Assembly: GCA_945888575.1 (NCBI GenBank)
Contig: CAMDAM010000005.1
Coordinates: 1-39,649, forward strand
Direction: 5' to 3'
DNA length: 39,649 bases
Source: Asaia bogorensis
GTDB taxonomy: Bacteria; Pseudomonadota; Alphaproteobacteria; Acetobacterales; Acetobacteraceae
Below the pieces are notes generated by a model that made no database searches, was not told the DNA's origin, and was given only the letters and a program-made list of their open reading frames with translations. Numbering within the stretch: position 1 is the stretch's first letter; each line of letters begins with the position of its first letter. The translations under genes were made by a program, and so were the position numbers. Shown in pieces: positions 1 through 9,750 of this stretch.

Positions 1-681
1 GACAAGCGCGAGTTCAAGGACCTGGACGACACCGTCGAGATCGGCACCCGCAACATCAAGCTGGCCCTGCGCCGCCTGCGCAAATTCGCCCGCCAGGGCA
101 CACCCACCGAACTCGACATCCCCGAGACCATCCGCACCACCGCCAACAACGCCGGCTACCTCGACCTCAAGATGGTGCCGGAGCGCCACAACACGGTGAA
201 GGTTCTGCTGTTCCTCGATATCGGCGGCTCGATGGACGAACACGTCCGCGTCTGCGAGGAACTCTTCTCCGCCGCCCGCGGCGAGTTCAAGCACCTGGAA
301 TACTTCTACTTCCACAACTGCATCTACGAACGCGTCTGGAAGACCAACCGCCGCCGCAACGACAACATGACCCCCACCGAGGAGGTCATGCGCAAATACG
401 GCCCCGACTACAAGGCGATCTTCGTTGGCGACGCCTCCATGTCCCCCTACGAGGTCTCCCACCCCGGCGGCAGCGTGGAACACTGGAACGACGAGCCCGG
501 CTCCGTGTGGATGGAACGCCTAACCCGCCATTTCCGCCGGTCCGCCTGGCTCAACCCGCGCCCGCGCAACGCCTGGGACCACGCCATGACCATCGGCATG
601 CTGCGCAAGGTGATGGAAAACAGGATGTATCCGCTCACCCTGGGCGGGATCGACGAGATGGCCAAGGAACTGAACAAGTAG
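1..681 (+). CDS. VWA domain-containing protein (CoxE-like), 5' truncated by the window edge
   Basis: Frame 1 is open from base 1 (DKREFKDLDDTVEIGTRNIKLALRRLRKFARQG...) through the 172..681 ORF; MIDAS-like DIGGSMDEHV. Confidence 0.85.
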   Translation, partial: DKREFKDLDDTVEIGTRNIKLALRRLRKFARQGTPTELDIPETIRTTANNAGYLDLKMVPERHNTVKVLLFLDIGGSMDEHVRVCEELFSAARGEFKHLEYFYFHNCIYERVWKTNRRRNDNMTPTEEVMRKYGPDYKAIFVGDASMSPYEVSHPGGSVEHWNDEPGSVWMERLTRHFRRSAWLNPRPRNAWDHAMTIGMLRKVMENRMYPLTLGGIDEMAKELNK

Positions 682-747
682 TTCATCCCGCCGCGGGCAA
701 CCGCCGGGCGCCGAATTCGTTGCCTCCTGCCAGCAGGAGCAACATGC

Positions 748-1809
748 ATGCATTCGCAGGAAACGGGCCCGAACCACGCGGCCAGCCGTGCCGATGCCGC
801 GTTCCTGCGCCATGTCCTGACCACGCTCGCCATCGTCGCGCTGGCGCTGCTGCTGTGGGTGGTGCGCGACACGCTGCTTCTGGTCTTCGCCGGCATCGTG
901 GTCGCGGTCATGCTGCGGGCCCTGGCCACGCCGCTGCAGCGCCGGCTGGGCCTGCCCGCCGGCCTGTCCCTCGCCGTGGTCGCCCTAGCGCTCGCCGCCC
1001 TCTTCCTCCTGATCGCGCTGCTCGTGGGCGGCGAAATCCGCGCCCAGGCCACCGATCTCGCCCGGCGACTGCCGCAGGTGCTGGACGACGTCCTCCAGCG
1101 CTACGACCTCAGCCTGCCGCGCCAGGGCGGCGTGCAGGATGCGGCGCTGTCCGCGGCAGGCACGGTGGCGCAGCAGGCGATGGGCCTGGGCGTCGGCGTC
1201 CTGTCAGGCGTGTCGTCCCTGGTGGTCGTGGTGGTCGGCGGCTTCTTCCTGGCGGTGGACCCGCTGATGTATCGCCGCGGGGTCGCGCTGCTGCTGCCAC
1301 CGAACCAGCGCCGCCGCGCGCTCGATGCCATGGTGGCCTGCGGCCGCGCGCTGCGCCTGTGGATGGCGGCCCAGCTCATCTCGATGATTTTCGTCGGCGT
1401 GCTGTCCGGCCTGGGCAGCTGGGCACTCGGCCTGCCGTCCCCCCTGGCGCTCGGCCTGTTCGCCGGGATCACGAACGTGGTCCCGTTCCTCGGCGCCTTC
1501 GCCGGTGCCGTCCCCGCCGTGCTGCTCGCCGCCACCGACAGCATGGCCACGCTGCTCTGGACCGGCCTGCTGTTCCTCGTGGTCCAGCAGGTGGAATCGA
1601 ACGTGGTCACGCCCCTGGTGCAGCGCCGCATGGTCGACCTGCCGCCCGCGCTGGTGATCTTCGCCGTCGTCGCCGTCGGTTCCCTGTTCGGCATCGCCGG
1701 CGTCATCCTGGCCGCCCCGGTCACCGTCGTCGCCTTCGTGCTGGTCAAGAAACTCTACATCCGCCAAACCCTCGGCACCCCCACCGACGTGCCCGGCGAA
1801 CCCGGCTGA
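748..1809 (+). CDS. AI-2E family transporter (PerM/UPF0118-like membrane protein)
   Basis: Multi-TM protein with GLPSPLALGLFAGITNVVPFLGAFAGAVPA and VESNVVTPLVQRRMVDLPPALVIFAV motifs typical of the family. Confidence 0.9.
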   Translation: MHSQETGPNHAASRADAAFLRHVLTTLAIVALALLLWVVRDTLLLVFAGIVVAVMLRALATPLQRRLGLPAGLSLAVVALALAALFLLIALLVGGEIRAQATDLARRLPQVLDDVLQRYDLSLPRQGGVQDAALSAAGTVAQQAMGLGVGVLSGVSSLVVVVVGGFFLAVDPLMYRRGVALLLPPNQRRRALDAMVACGRALRLWMAAQLISMIFVGVLSGLGSWALGLPSPLALGLFAGITNVVPFLGAFAGAVPAVLLAATDSMATLLWTGLLFLVVQQVESNVVTPLVQRRMVDLPPALVIFAVVAVGSLFGIAGVILAAPVTVVAFVLVKKLYIRQTLGTPTDVPGEPG

Positions 1810-1882
1810 ACGCACCCCCTCCCGCTTTGCGCCGGGATGTGGTTCCTGTCGGGCTCCACGCCGCAACACAGGTTGAGCCCCG

Positions 1883-3085
1883 ATGACCGTCGCCGAGATC
1901 ATGCACTCCCCCGCCTACCGCCGCATCGTGGAGGTGCTGGATGCCGAGCACGACCGCACGGTAGCCGACGTCATCACCCTCACCGAAATCCCCGCCCCCC
2001 CGTTCGGCGAAGGCCCCAAGGCCGCCCACTACCTCGAAATGCTCCGCGCCCACGGGCTGGAGGATGTGGAGCTGGACGGCATCGGCAACGCCATGGGCCT
2101 GCGCCGCGGGGCAGGGAACGGCAAGCTGATCGTCGTCGCCGCCCATCTGGACACCGTCTTCCCCGCCGGCACCGATGTGCGCGTGAAGCGCGAGGGCACC
2201 AAGCTCTTCGCCCCCGGCGTGGGCGACGACACCCGCAGCCTCGCCGTCCTCCTCGCCTATATCCGCGCCCTGGATGCCGCCGGCGTCCGCACCAACGCCG
2301 ATATCCTCTTCGTCGGCGACGTGGGCGAGGAAGGCCTCGGCGACCTCCGCGGCGTCCGGCACCTCTTCACCGAGGGCAAATACAAAGGCCGCATCGAAGC
2401 CTTCTTCACCGTGGACAGCCCAGACATGGAAGGCTTGGTCGTCGGCGGCGTCGGCTCCAAGCGCTACCGCGCCACCTTCCGCGGCCCCGGCGGCCACAGC
2501 TTCGGCGCCTTCGGCCTGGTCTCGCCGGCCTTCGCCATGAGCCAGGCGATGCTGGAACTCTCCCGCATCTCCGTCCCCGCCAAGCCGAAAACCACTTTCA
2601 GCGCCAGCGTCTTCGGCGGCGGCACCAGCGTGAACGCCATCCCCAACGAGGTCTGGGTAGAAGTCGATCTCCGCTCCGAGGCCCCCGCCGAACTCGCCCG
2701 CCTGGAACAGCGCTTCCTCGCCATCGTGGAACAGGCGGCCGAGGCCGAGAACCACGCCCGCTCCACCGCCCAGGGCCGGATCACCGTCGACGCCAAGCTG
2801 ATCGGCGACCGCCCGGCCGGCAATACGCCCATGGACTCCGACATCGTCCAGCACAGCACCGAAGCCCTGAAGGCGCACGGCTTCGAGGTGCGCCACGCCT
2901 ATTCCAGCACCGATGCCAACATCCCCATGAGCCTCGGCATCCCCGCCGTGAAGATCGGCTCCGGCGGCACCTCGGGCCGCGCCCACTCGCTGGAGGAATG
3001 GATCGACGTGGAACAAACCAATTCCGTAAAGGGCATGGCCGCTGGCCTCACCGCCATCCTGGCCGTGGCTGGGGTCGCCCCGTGA
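1883..3085 (+). CDS. M20/M25/M40 family metallopeptidase (peptidase T-like)
   Basis: AHLDTVFP, GVGDDTRSLAVLL, GDVGEEGLGDLRG, dimerisation-domain GPGGHSFG. Confidence 0.9.
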   Translation: MTVAEIMHSPAYRRIVEVLDAEHDRTVADVITLTEIPAPPFGEGPKAAHYLEMLRAHGLEDVELDGIGNAMGLRRGAGNGKLIVVAAHLDTVFPAGTDVRVKREGTKLFAPGVGDDTRSLAVLLAYIRALDAAGVRTNADILFVGDVGEEGLGDLRGVRHLFTEGKYKGRIEAFFTVDSPDMEGLVVGGVGSKRYRATFRGPGGHSFGAFGLVSPAFAMSQAMLELSRISVPAKPKTTFSASVFGGGTSVNAIPNEVWVEVDLRSEAPAELARLEQRFLAIVEQAAEAENHARSTAQGRITVDAKLIGDRPAGNTPMDSDIVQHSTEALKAHGFEVRHAYSSTDANIPMSLGIPAVKIGSGGTSGRAHSLEEWIDVEQTNSVKGMAAGLTAILAVAGVAP

Positions 3086-3828
3086 GCCACCCCCTGATCG
3101 AACTCTGCGTCGAAGGCATCGACAACGCCATCACCGCGGCGGAAGCCGGCGCCGACCGCATCGAGCTCTGCGCCGCCCTCATCGAAGGCGGTATCACCCC
3201 CAGCCTCGCCACCATCCGCGCCACAGTCGCCGCCGTCAGCGTCCCCGTCATGGTCATGGTCCGCCCCCGCGGCGGCGACTTCCTCTATTCCGAGCGCGAA
3301 TTCGAAACCATGCTGGCGGACATCCACGCCATCCGCGAAACCGGCGCCGCTGGCGTCGTCTTCGGCTGCCTCACCCCCGATGGCGCTATCGACGAACCCC
3401 GCACCAAGGCCCTGGCGGAAGCCGCCGGCCCACTCGACACCACCGTCCACCGCGCCTTCGACATGACGGCGAACGCCGCCGAAGCCCTGGAAGCCCTGAT
3501 CCGCTGCGGCGTGAAGCGCGTCCTCACCAGCGGCCAGCGCCCCCGCGGCATCGATGGCGCGCTGCTTCTGGCAAAGCTCGTCCAGCAGGCCGCCGGCCGC
3601 ATCATCATCCTCGGCTGCGGCGATCTCGACGAAGCCACGATCGCCGAAGTCCGCCGCACCGCGAACCTCTCGGAGCTCCACTTCTCCGCCCCCGCCACGA
3701 TCCCCAGCGCGATGCGCTACCGCAACCCGGCGCTCGCCATGGGCGGCGACGACGCCAACCGCGAATACCGCCACACGGTCACCGACCCCGCCCGCGTCCG
3801 CCGCATGATCGCCGCGGCCCGCGCCTAG
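3082..3828 (+). CDS. cutC: Copper homeostasis protein CutC-like
   Basis: GTG start overlapping the upstream stop (GTGA); LIELCVEGIDNAITAAEAGADRIELCAALIEGGITPS ... VMVMVRPRGGDFLYS ... VHRAFDM ... RVLTSGQ. Confidence 0.93.
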   Translation: MSHPLIELCVEGIDNAITAAEAGADRIELCAALIEGGITPSLATIRATVAAVSVPVMVMVRPRGGDFLYSEREFETMLADIHAIRETGAAGVVFGCLTPDGAIDEPRTKALAEAAGPLDTTVHRAFDMTANAAEALEALIRCGVKRVLTSGQRPRGIDGALLLAKLVQQAAGRIIILGCGDLDEATIAEVRRTANLSELHFSAPATIPSAMRYRNPALAMGGDDANREYRHTVTDPARVRRMIAAARA

Positions 3829-4844
3829 AAATCCATCAGGCTCTCGGGGTCCACCTCGGTCCCCAGCTGAAACAGCAGGTCGCCCGGCTCCACCATCGGG
3901 CGCACCAGTTCCACCACCAGCAGCCCGTCCCTGGGGAACCGCACCTCCACCCCGGGGCTGCCCAGCGCCGTCACCGGCCAGATCGTGCCGGCCAGCTCCC
4001 CCGCCCGCACCGTCTCGCCAATCCGCCGCGCCGGCTCGAACAGCCCCGGCACCTCGGCCATCGGCGCACTGCCCGAACCCGCCAGCCGCAAAAACCGCGT
4101 CTCCCCCACGGGCGCCACCCCGGCATCGCGAATGCCCACATGCGCCAGCAGCCGCTCCAGGCATGCCCCGGCCAAGTCCTTCAGTTCGATATCCAAGGAC
4201 GCCCCGCCGCCAAACTCCGCCGAGACCATCACCACCCCGCGCCGGTCGCACTCCGCGGTCATGGAGCCATAGGCCCCGGTCCCCGCCGCAATCACCGTGA
4301 ACGGCGCCCCGAACGCCCGCGCCGCCGCAATCTTGCGCCGCCGGAATGCCGTATCCCCACCCCAGTGCAGATAGGCGCAGGGCAGATACCGCCCGGAACT
4401 CCCCCCGCTATGCAGGTCGCAGGCAAACCCCGCGCGGCTGAGCACATTCGCCGCCACCCACGCTGCAATCGCCCCCGTCGGCCCCGTGGCGGGATCGCCA
4501 GGAAACACCCGGTTGAGATTGCCGCCATCCAGCGGAGAAACCCGCCGCCCCGCCCGCACCGCCGGCAGGTTCAGCGCCGGCATCACGATCAACCGCCCCG
4601 CCAGCCCCGCCGGGTCCGTGGCGCGCAACAGCCGGTGCAGCAGCGCCTGGCCCTCGTATTCGTCGCCATGCGTGCCCCCACTCAGGAACATCGTCGGCCC
4701 AGCCCGCCCGCCCACCAGCACCGCCACCGGCACGGGGATCACCGAAAACGCATGCCGGTCATCGGAATGCGAAAGCCGCACATACCCGGTGCGGAATCCC
4801 GGCGTGTCGAAATCGATCTCGGCGGCGGTCGGCGGCTGGGCCAT
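3825..4844 (-). CDS. Succinylglutamate desuccinylase/aspartoacylase family zinc hydrolase
   Basis: GGTHGDEYEG and DLHSGG Zn motifs; start taken at MAQPPTAAEIDF. Confidence 0.88.
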   Translation of the reverse strand: MAQPPTAAEIDFDTPGFRTGYVRLSHSDDRHAFSVIPVPVAVLVGGRAGPTMFLSGGTHGDEYEGQALLHRLLRATDPAGLAGRLIVMPALNLPAVRAGRRVSPLDGGNLNRVFPGDPATGPTGAIAAWVAANVLSRAGFACDLHSGGSSGRYLPCAYLHWGGDTAFRRRKIAAARAFGAPFTVIAAGTGAYGSMTAECDRRGVVMVSAEFGGGASLDIELKDLAGACLERLLAHVGIRDAGVAPVGETRFLRLAGSGSAPMAEVPGLFEPARRIGETVRAGELAGTIWPVTALGSPGVEVRFPRDGLLVVELVRPMVEPGDLLFQLGTEVDPESLMDF

Positions 4845-4952
4845 GGCGGTCTCTCCCTCTCCCCACACCGAACCACGCACCCCGCCGCGGCTCAACCCCG
4901 CTTGACACACCCCGCCGCACACCCCGGGATAGCACCCTCGACACGCCTGGAG

Positions 4953-6500
4953 ATGCCCCGGATGCGCACCCTTCTCGCCGCCACGCTGCTGCTGGCCGGC
5001 GCCCACGCCAACGCCCAAACCCTCACGGTCGCCATCCCGTCAGACGCCACCTCGATCGACCCGCATTTCCAGGACATCGGCCCCAACGCCAACGTCGCGC
5101 GCCAGATCTTCGATTCCCTGGTCACCGCCGGCGCCAAGGCGGAACTGAAGCCCGGCCTCGCCCTCACCTGGACCCTCACCGACGACCCCACCCAATGGCG
5201 CATCACCCTGCGCCAGGGCGTCACCTTCCACGACGGCACCCCCTTCACCGCGCAGGACGCGGCCTTCTCCCTCAAGCGCATCGTCGCCGTCCCCAACGCC
5301 CCCTCCACCATGGGCCGCTTCGTGCGCGACATCCGGGAGGTGCAGGTGGTCGACGCATCAACCCTGCTCATCCGCACCGCCGAGCCCTCGGCCATCCTGC
5401 CCAACAACCTCACCAACGTGCCGATCGTCCCCGCGAAGATCGGGGCGGCCGCGGAACCCAAGGACTTCAACAACGGCCAGCACACCATCGGCACCGGCCC
5501 CTACCGCTTCGTGCGCTGGACGCCGGGCGCCGAGATCGCCTTCGCCGGCAACGCCGCCTGGTGGGGCGGGGCGCCGAACTGGCAATCCATCCGCATGCGC
5601 CCCGTCGCCAACAACGGCGCCCGCGTCGCCGCTCTCCTCGCCGGCGACGTCGATCTCATCGCCGCCGTCCCCACCGCCGACCTGCCGCGCCTGAAATCCG
5701 ACCCCAAGCTGAATGTCTGGGAAAGCGTCTCCAACCGCGATGTGTTCTGGACCATCGATTCCAGCCGCGAAACCACCCCCCACGTCACCGCCAAGGACGG
5801 CACCGCCATCCCCAACCCGTTCCGCGATATCCGGGTGCGCCAGGCCGTCATGCTCGCCATCAACCGCCCGGCCCTGCTCGAACGCATCATGGAAGGCGTC
5901 GCCGTCCCGGCCACCCAGCTCGTGCCCATCGGCATGGCAGGCTACGACCCCGCCATCACGCTACCCGCCTTCGACCCCGCAAAGGCCCGCGCCCTGCTGG
6001 CCGAAGCCGGCTACCCCCAGGGCTTCAAGCTCACCCTGCACAGCACCGCCGGCCGCTACGCCAACGACCAGCAGCAGGCCGAGGCCATCGCCCAGATGCT
6101 GTCGCGCGTCGGCATCCAGACCAGCGTGGAGACGCAGCCCGTGGGCATGTTCTTCCAGAACGCCCGCAAGCGCGCCTTCACCTTCAACATCGTCAGCTGG
6201 GGCTTCGCCACCGGCGACACCTACGTGCTGATGCGCGAGACGCTGCACAGCAAGGGCCTGGAGAACTACGGCGGCTACGCCAACCCGCGCGTCGATACCC
6301 TGCTGGACCAGGCCCGCACCGATACCAACCCCGCAAGCCGCGGCAGCGCCATCGCCGAAGCCCAGCGTCTGGCCATCGCCGATGCCGCCGTGTTTCCCAC
6401 CCACTACCAGCTCAACCTCTGGGCCGGCCGCAAGGGCCTTCGCATGGAACCGCGGATGGACGAGATGACCCTGGGCCAGGATATCTTCCCGGCCCCCTAG
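4953..6500 (+). CDS. ABC transporter substrate-binding protein (SBP_bac_5, peptide/nickel type)
   Basis: Signal peptide MPRMRTLLAATLLLAGAHANAQ; TSIDPHFQD..., LRQGVTFHDGTPFTAQDAAFSLKRI, TGPYRFVRW. Confidence 0.93.
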   Translation: MPRMRTLLAATLLLAGAHANAQTLTVAIPSDATSIDPHFQDIGPNANVARQIFDSLVTAGAKAELKPGLALTWTLTDDPTQWRITLRQGVTFHDGTPFTAQDAAFSLKRIVAVPNAPSTMGRFVRDIREVQVVDASTLLIRTAEPSAILPNNLTNVPIVPAKIGAAAEPKDFNNGQHTIGTGPYRFVRWTPGAEIAFAGNAAWWGGAPNWQSIRMRPVANNGARVAALLAGDVDLIAAVPTADLPRLKSDPKLNVWESVSNRDVFWTIDSSRETTPHVTAKDGTAIPNPFRDIRVRQAVMLAINRPALLERIMEGVAVPATQLVPIGMAGYDPAITLPAFDPAKARALLAEAGYPQGFKLTLHSTAGRYANDQQQAEAIAQMLSRVGIQTSVETQPVGMFFQNARKRAFTFNIVSWGFATGDTYVLMRETLHSKGLENYGGYANPRVDTLLDQARTDTNPASRGSAIAEAQRLAIADAAVFPTHYQLNLWAGRKGLRMEPRMDEMTLGQDIFPAP

Positions 6501-6502
6501 CG

Positions 6503-7159
6503 CTACGCCCCCCCGATCTCCGCCAGGAAAGCCTCGGTCGTGCGCTGCCGGCAATACCCCTTGATCGCCTTCAGCGTCGCGTCGTGCCGTTCCTGCGTGT
6601 AGGTCGCGCAGGCATCCGTCACCAGCGTCACCAGGTAGCCGAGGTCGCACGCCGTCATCGTGGCCGAAGCCACGCACTGGTCGGTCACGATCCCCGAAAT
6701 CACCAGGTATTTGGTGGAGAGATTGCGCAGCACGTAGTCGATGTTGGTGGAAACGAACACGTTGGAGGACGTCTTCGGCAGCACGATCTCGTCGCCCACC
6801 GGCTTGATCGCATCCAGCACCTGCCCGTCGAAGCTGTCCTTCGGCACGTTGAACCCGGTGATCTTGTAATCCAGCGACCGGTCCCGCCCATCGTCGGTCA
6901 GGTTGCGGATCACGGTGTACATCACCTCGATCCCGGCCTTGCGGCAGCCCTCCTGCAGCTTCTGCATGTTCGGCAGCGTCTCGCGCTCGAACGTGTCGAA
7001 GAACCAGCCGAGCTCGCGGTCGAATTCTTCCTTCGACATATGCGCGAACTCGCTGCCGTCCCGCCGCGCGCAATAGTTCTGCACATCGATGAACAGCAGC
7101 GTGGTGTGCGGAATCTCCACGTTCAGGTCGCGCGTGTCGGGGTGCGGCAGGTTGGCCAT
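6503..7159 (-). CDS. Isochorismatase-family cysteine hydrolase
   Basis: TTLLFIDVQNYC ... VISGIVTDQCVASATMTACDLGYLVTLVTDAC. Confidence 0.92.
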   Translation of the reverse strand: MANLPHPDTRDLNVEIPHTTLLFIDVQNYCARRDGSEFAHMSKEEFDRELGWFFDTFERETLPNMQKLQEGCRKAGIEVMYTVIRNLTDDGRDRSLDYKITGFNVPKDSFDGQVLDAIKPVGDEIVLPKTSSNVFVSTNIDYVLRNLSTKYLVISGIVTDQCVASATMTACDLGYLVTLVTDACATYTQERHDATLKAIKGYCRQRTTEAFLAEIGGA

Positions 7160-7197
7160 CTTTCGGCTCCTCAATACGTTGTCGCGCGGAAGCGCGC

Positions 7198-8454
7198 TCA
7201 ATACGTCTCAGCGTAGCGCGCACACTGCTCCGCCTCGGTCAGCCCCGCCATCAGGGCCGCCTCGCCGCGCTTGTGCATCAGGTAGGCGCCATGGAAGCTC
7301 TCGCCCATCCAGCCGCGCGCGGCCTCGCTGGCCTCCAGCGCATCCAGCGCCTGCTCCAGCGAAGCGGGCAGGGCAGGGCCCTCATCCGGAATCGCCAGCC
7401 CGCGCCGAATGCCGTCCACCCCCGCCCACACCACCGCGGCGAGCGCGAGGTAAGGCGAGGCCGCGCCATCGGCCACCCGGTATTCCACGTTGAACTGCTT
7501 GGCCACGTTCGGCCCCGGCAGCACCGGGCAGATGCGCAGCGCCGCCCCGCGATCCTGCTGCTCCAGCGTGGCATGCGTCGGCGCCCAGCGGTTCGGCCGC
7601 AGCCGGATATACGAAATCGTCGAAGGCGCGGTCAGCGCGCACAGCGCCGGCTGGTGGTGCAGGATCCCCGCCGCGAAGGCCCGCGCCACCGGCGAAAGCC
7701 CCAGCTTGTCGCTGGGGTCGTGCATCACCGGCACGCCGGCGGCATCCTTGAAGCTGAAATGGATATGCACCCCGTTGCCCACCCCGGCGGGGTCCAGCAC
7801 CGGGGAGAAGATCGCCTGATGCCCCAACCGATGCGCCGAAGCCCGCGCCATCTCGCGCGCCACCACCGCCCGGTCCGCCGCCCGCATCCCCTCGGCCACA
7901 TCCACGGTGAACTCGTACTGCCGCGCGCCATACTCGGCCATGAAGCTGTCCGGCTCGCACCCAGCCGCCCGAAGCGCCGCCGTGAACACCTCGGCGAACA
8001 CCCCCTGCCGCCGGAACGCATCCAGCGAATACGGGTTGCCCGGCCCGTCCTGCACCCCGGTATAGGTGAACTCATGCTCGAACGCGGCCACCAGGCTCAC
8101 CCCGGCCGCCTCCTTCAGCGCCGCCAGCGCCCGGCGCAGGAAATCCCGCGGGCACAACTCCCACGCCCGCCCGTCCAGCCAGCGCAGATCGCCCAGGAAG
8201 AAGTGCTCCTTGGCCGACCCATCGGCGAAATCCACCTCCACCTCCGCCGTCGGGTCCGGCACCAGGATCAGGTCGCCCCCGGTCCCGAACGGCGTGGCCG
8301 CGATCACCGAGAACGCGTTGATCATCGCATTCGTCGGCACCCAGCCCACGCCCTTGGCCATCCGCCCCGGCAACTCCCGCGCCGGAAACCCCTTGCCCCG
8401 CACCCGCCCCGCCATCTCGCAGGTGCACACCATGATCAGCGGCTCGCGGTTCAT
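7198..8454 (-). CDS. Glutamine synthetase-family protein (gamma-glutamyl-amine ligase-like)
   Basis: AAFEHEFTYTG, GNGVHIHFSFKD, SYIRLRPNRWAPTHATLEQQDRGAALRICP, QFNVEYRVADGAASPYLALAAVV. Confidence 0.88.
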   Translation of the reverse strand: MNREPLIMVCTCEMAGRVRGKGFPARELPGRMAKGVGWVPTNAMINAFSVIAATPFGTGGDLILVPDPTAEVEVDFADGSAKEHFFLGDLRWLDGRAWELCPRDFLRRALAALKEAAGVSLVAAFEHEFTYTGVQDGPGNPYSLDAFRRQGVFAEVFTAALRAAGCEPDSFMAEYGARQYEFTVDVAEGMRAADRAVVAREMARASAHRLGHQAIFSPVLDPAGVGNGVHIHFSFKDAAGVPVMHDPSDKLGLSPVARAFAAGILHHQPALCALTAPSTISYIRLRPNRWAPTHATLEQQDRGAALRICPVLPGPNVAKQFNVEYRVADGAASPYLALAAVVWAGVDGIRRGLAIPDEGPALPASLEQALDALEASEAARGWMGESFHGAYLMHKRGEAALMAGLTEAEQCARYAETY

Positions 8455-8470
8455 CGGCGGTGTCCTTCTG

Positions 8471-9142
8471 TCAGTCCTGCAGGAACGGATTGCCCACCCG
8501 CTCCGCCCCGAAGCTCGATCCGTCGCCATGCCCGCAGATGAAGCGGATATCGTCCCCCAGCGGCAGCAGCTTGGTCTTGATGGAGCTTATCAGCGCGTCA
8601 TGGTCGCCGTAGTCGAAATCCGTCCGCCCCACGGAGCCCTTGAACAGCACGTCGCCCACGAAGGCGATCCGCGCCGTCTTCTCCACGAACACCACATGGC
8701 CCGGCGAATGCCCGGGGCAGTGCAGCACCTCGAACGAAAGCCCGATCGTCTCGATCACCTCGCCCTCGGTGAGGTACCGGTCCGGCACCACGTTCACCAG
8801 CCCCTGCAACCCCATCCGCGCCGCCTGCGCCTCGATCTGCGACAGCAGCGGCGCATCGCGCTCATCCGGCCCCAGCACCGGCACCTTCGCCCAGCCCAGC
8901 CGCTCATAGGCTTGGTTGATCACCCCGCGCGCCGCCCCCGCGCCGCCGGCATGGTCCAGATGCCCGTGCGTCAGCAGGATCGTCTCCACCTGAAGCTCCT
9001 GCGTCTCCAGCAGGTCCAGGATGCGCCCCACCTCGCCGCCGGGGTCCACGATCACCGCGCGCTTGGTCCCCGTGTGCCACATCACGGTGCAGTTCTGCTG
9101 GAACATGGTCACGGGCACGATCGCCATGCGGTAGTCGGACAT
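8471..9142 (-). CDS. MBL-fold metallo-hydrolase (glyoxalase II-like)
   Basis: ILLTHGHLDHAGG, HCPGHSPGHVVF, FVGDVLFKGSVGRTDF; alternative upstream start at 9157. Confidence 0.92.
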   Translation of the reverse strand: MSDYRMAIVPVTMFQQNCTVMWHTGTKRAVIVDPGGEVGRILDLLETQELQVETILLTHGHLDHAGGAGAARGVINQAYERLGWAKVPVLGPDERDAPLLSQIEAQAARMGLQGLVNVVPDRYLTEGEVIETIGLSFEVLHCPGHSPGHVVFVEKTARIAFVGDVLFKGSVGRTDFDYGDHDALISSIKTKLLPLGDDIRFICGHGDGSSFGAERVGNPFLQD

Positions 9143-9209
9143 CAGGCTCTCCAGCATCTCGAACCCTTGGCCTTACCGGCGCCCACCGCAAAGATCAAAT
9201 GGCCACGCG

Positions 9210-9659
9210 TCAAATGGCGAAGGTAATCGGCTCCGCATCCGGCCGCTGCAGCCCCGCCGCCCCGGCCTGGCGCAGCAGGTCGTCCAGCGTCATGCCCGCC
9301 AGCACCCCCTGCGTCGTCGTCTCCAGCTTCAGCCACAGCGGCTCCACCACCTTCTCCAGCAGCGCCCCGTGCGGCCCATCCGCCGCATCCGGCTCCTCGC
9401 CGCCAGCCACCGCCACGATCTCGGAAAGCTTGATGTCCCGCCGCGGCCGCCCCAGCCGATAGCCCCCGCGCGGCCCGCGCACGCTTTCCAGCAGCCCCGC
9501 CCGCGACAGCGCCTGCAGCAGCGGCTCCATCCCCCGCCGCGCCAGCCCCAGCCGCTCGGCCAGATCCGCCGCACTCACCGTCGATTGCCGCCCGCCATGG
9601 AACGCCACATCGAGCAGGATGGTGATGGCGAGCATCGCCCTGTCCTTGCGGATCAGCAT
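9210..9659 (-). CDS. Rrf2-family transcriptional regulator without Fe-S cysteines
   Basis: MLAITILLDVAF ... LAERLGLARRGMEPLLQALSRAGLLESVRGPRGGYRLGRPRRDIKLSEIV; no Cys in the translated ORF; divergent from cysK. Confidence 0.9.
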   Translation of the reverse strand: MLIRKDRAMLAITILLDVAFHGGRQSTVSAADLAERLGLARRGMEPLLQALSRAGLLESVRGPRGGYRLGRPRRDIKLSEIVAVAGGEEPDAADGPHGALLEKVVEPLWLKLETTTQGVLAGMTLDDLLRQAGAAGLQRPDAEPITFAI

Positions 9660-9750
9660 GGTTGTTCCTCCGCGTCGCCCCCGCCGGTCGTCCCGCCGGC
9701 TCCGGCGCCACTAAACCACGCCCAGCAGGCGTGTAAAGCCACCATCAGCC

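Noticed and set aside
1745-3016. Long minus-strand ORF (423 aa) opposite the M20 peptidase
   Set aside because: Gly/Ala/Asp-rich shadow translation of a well-supported plus-strand gene in GC-rich DNA; no family features
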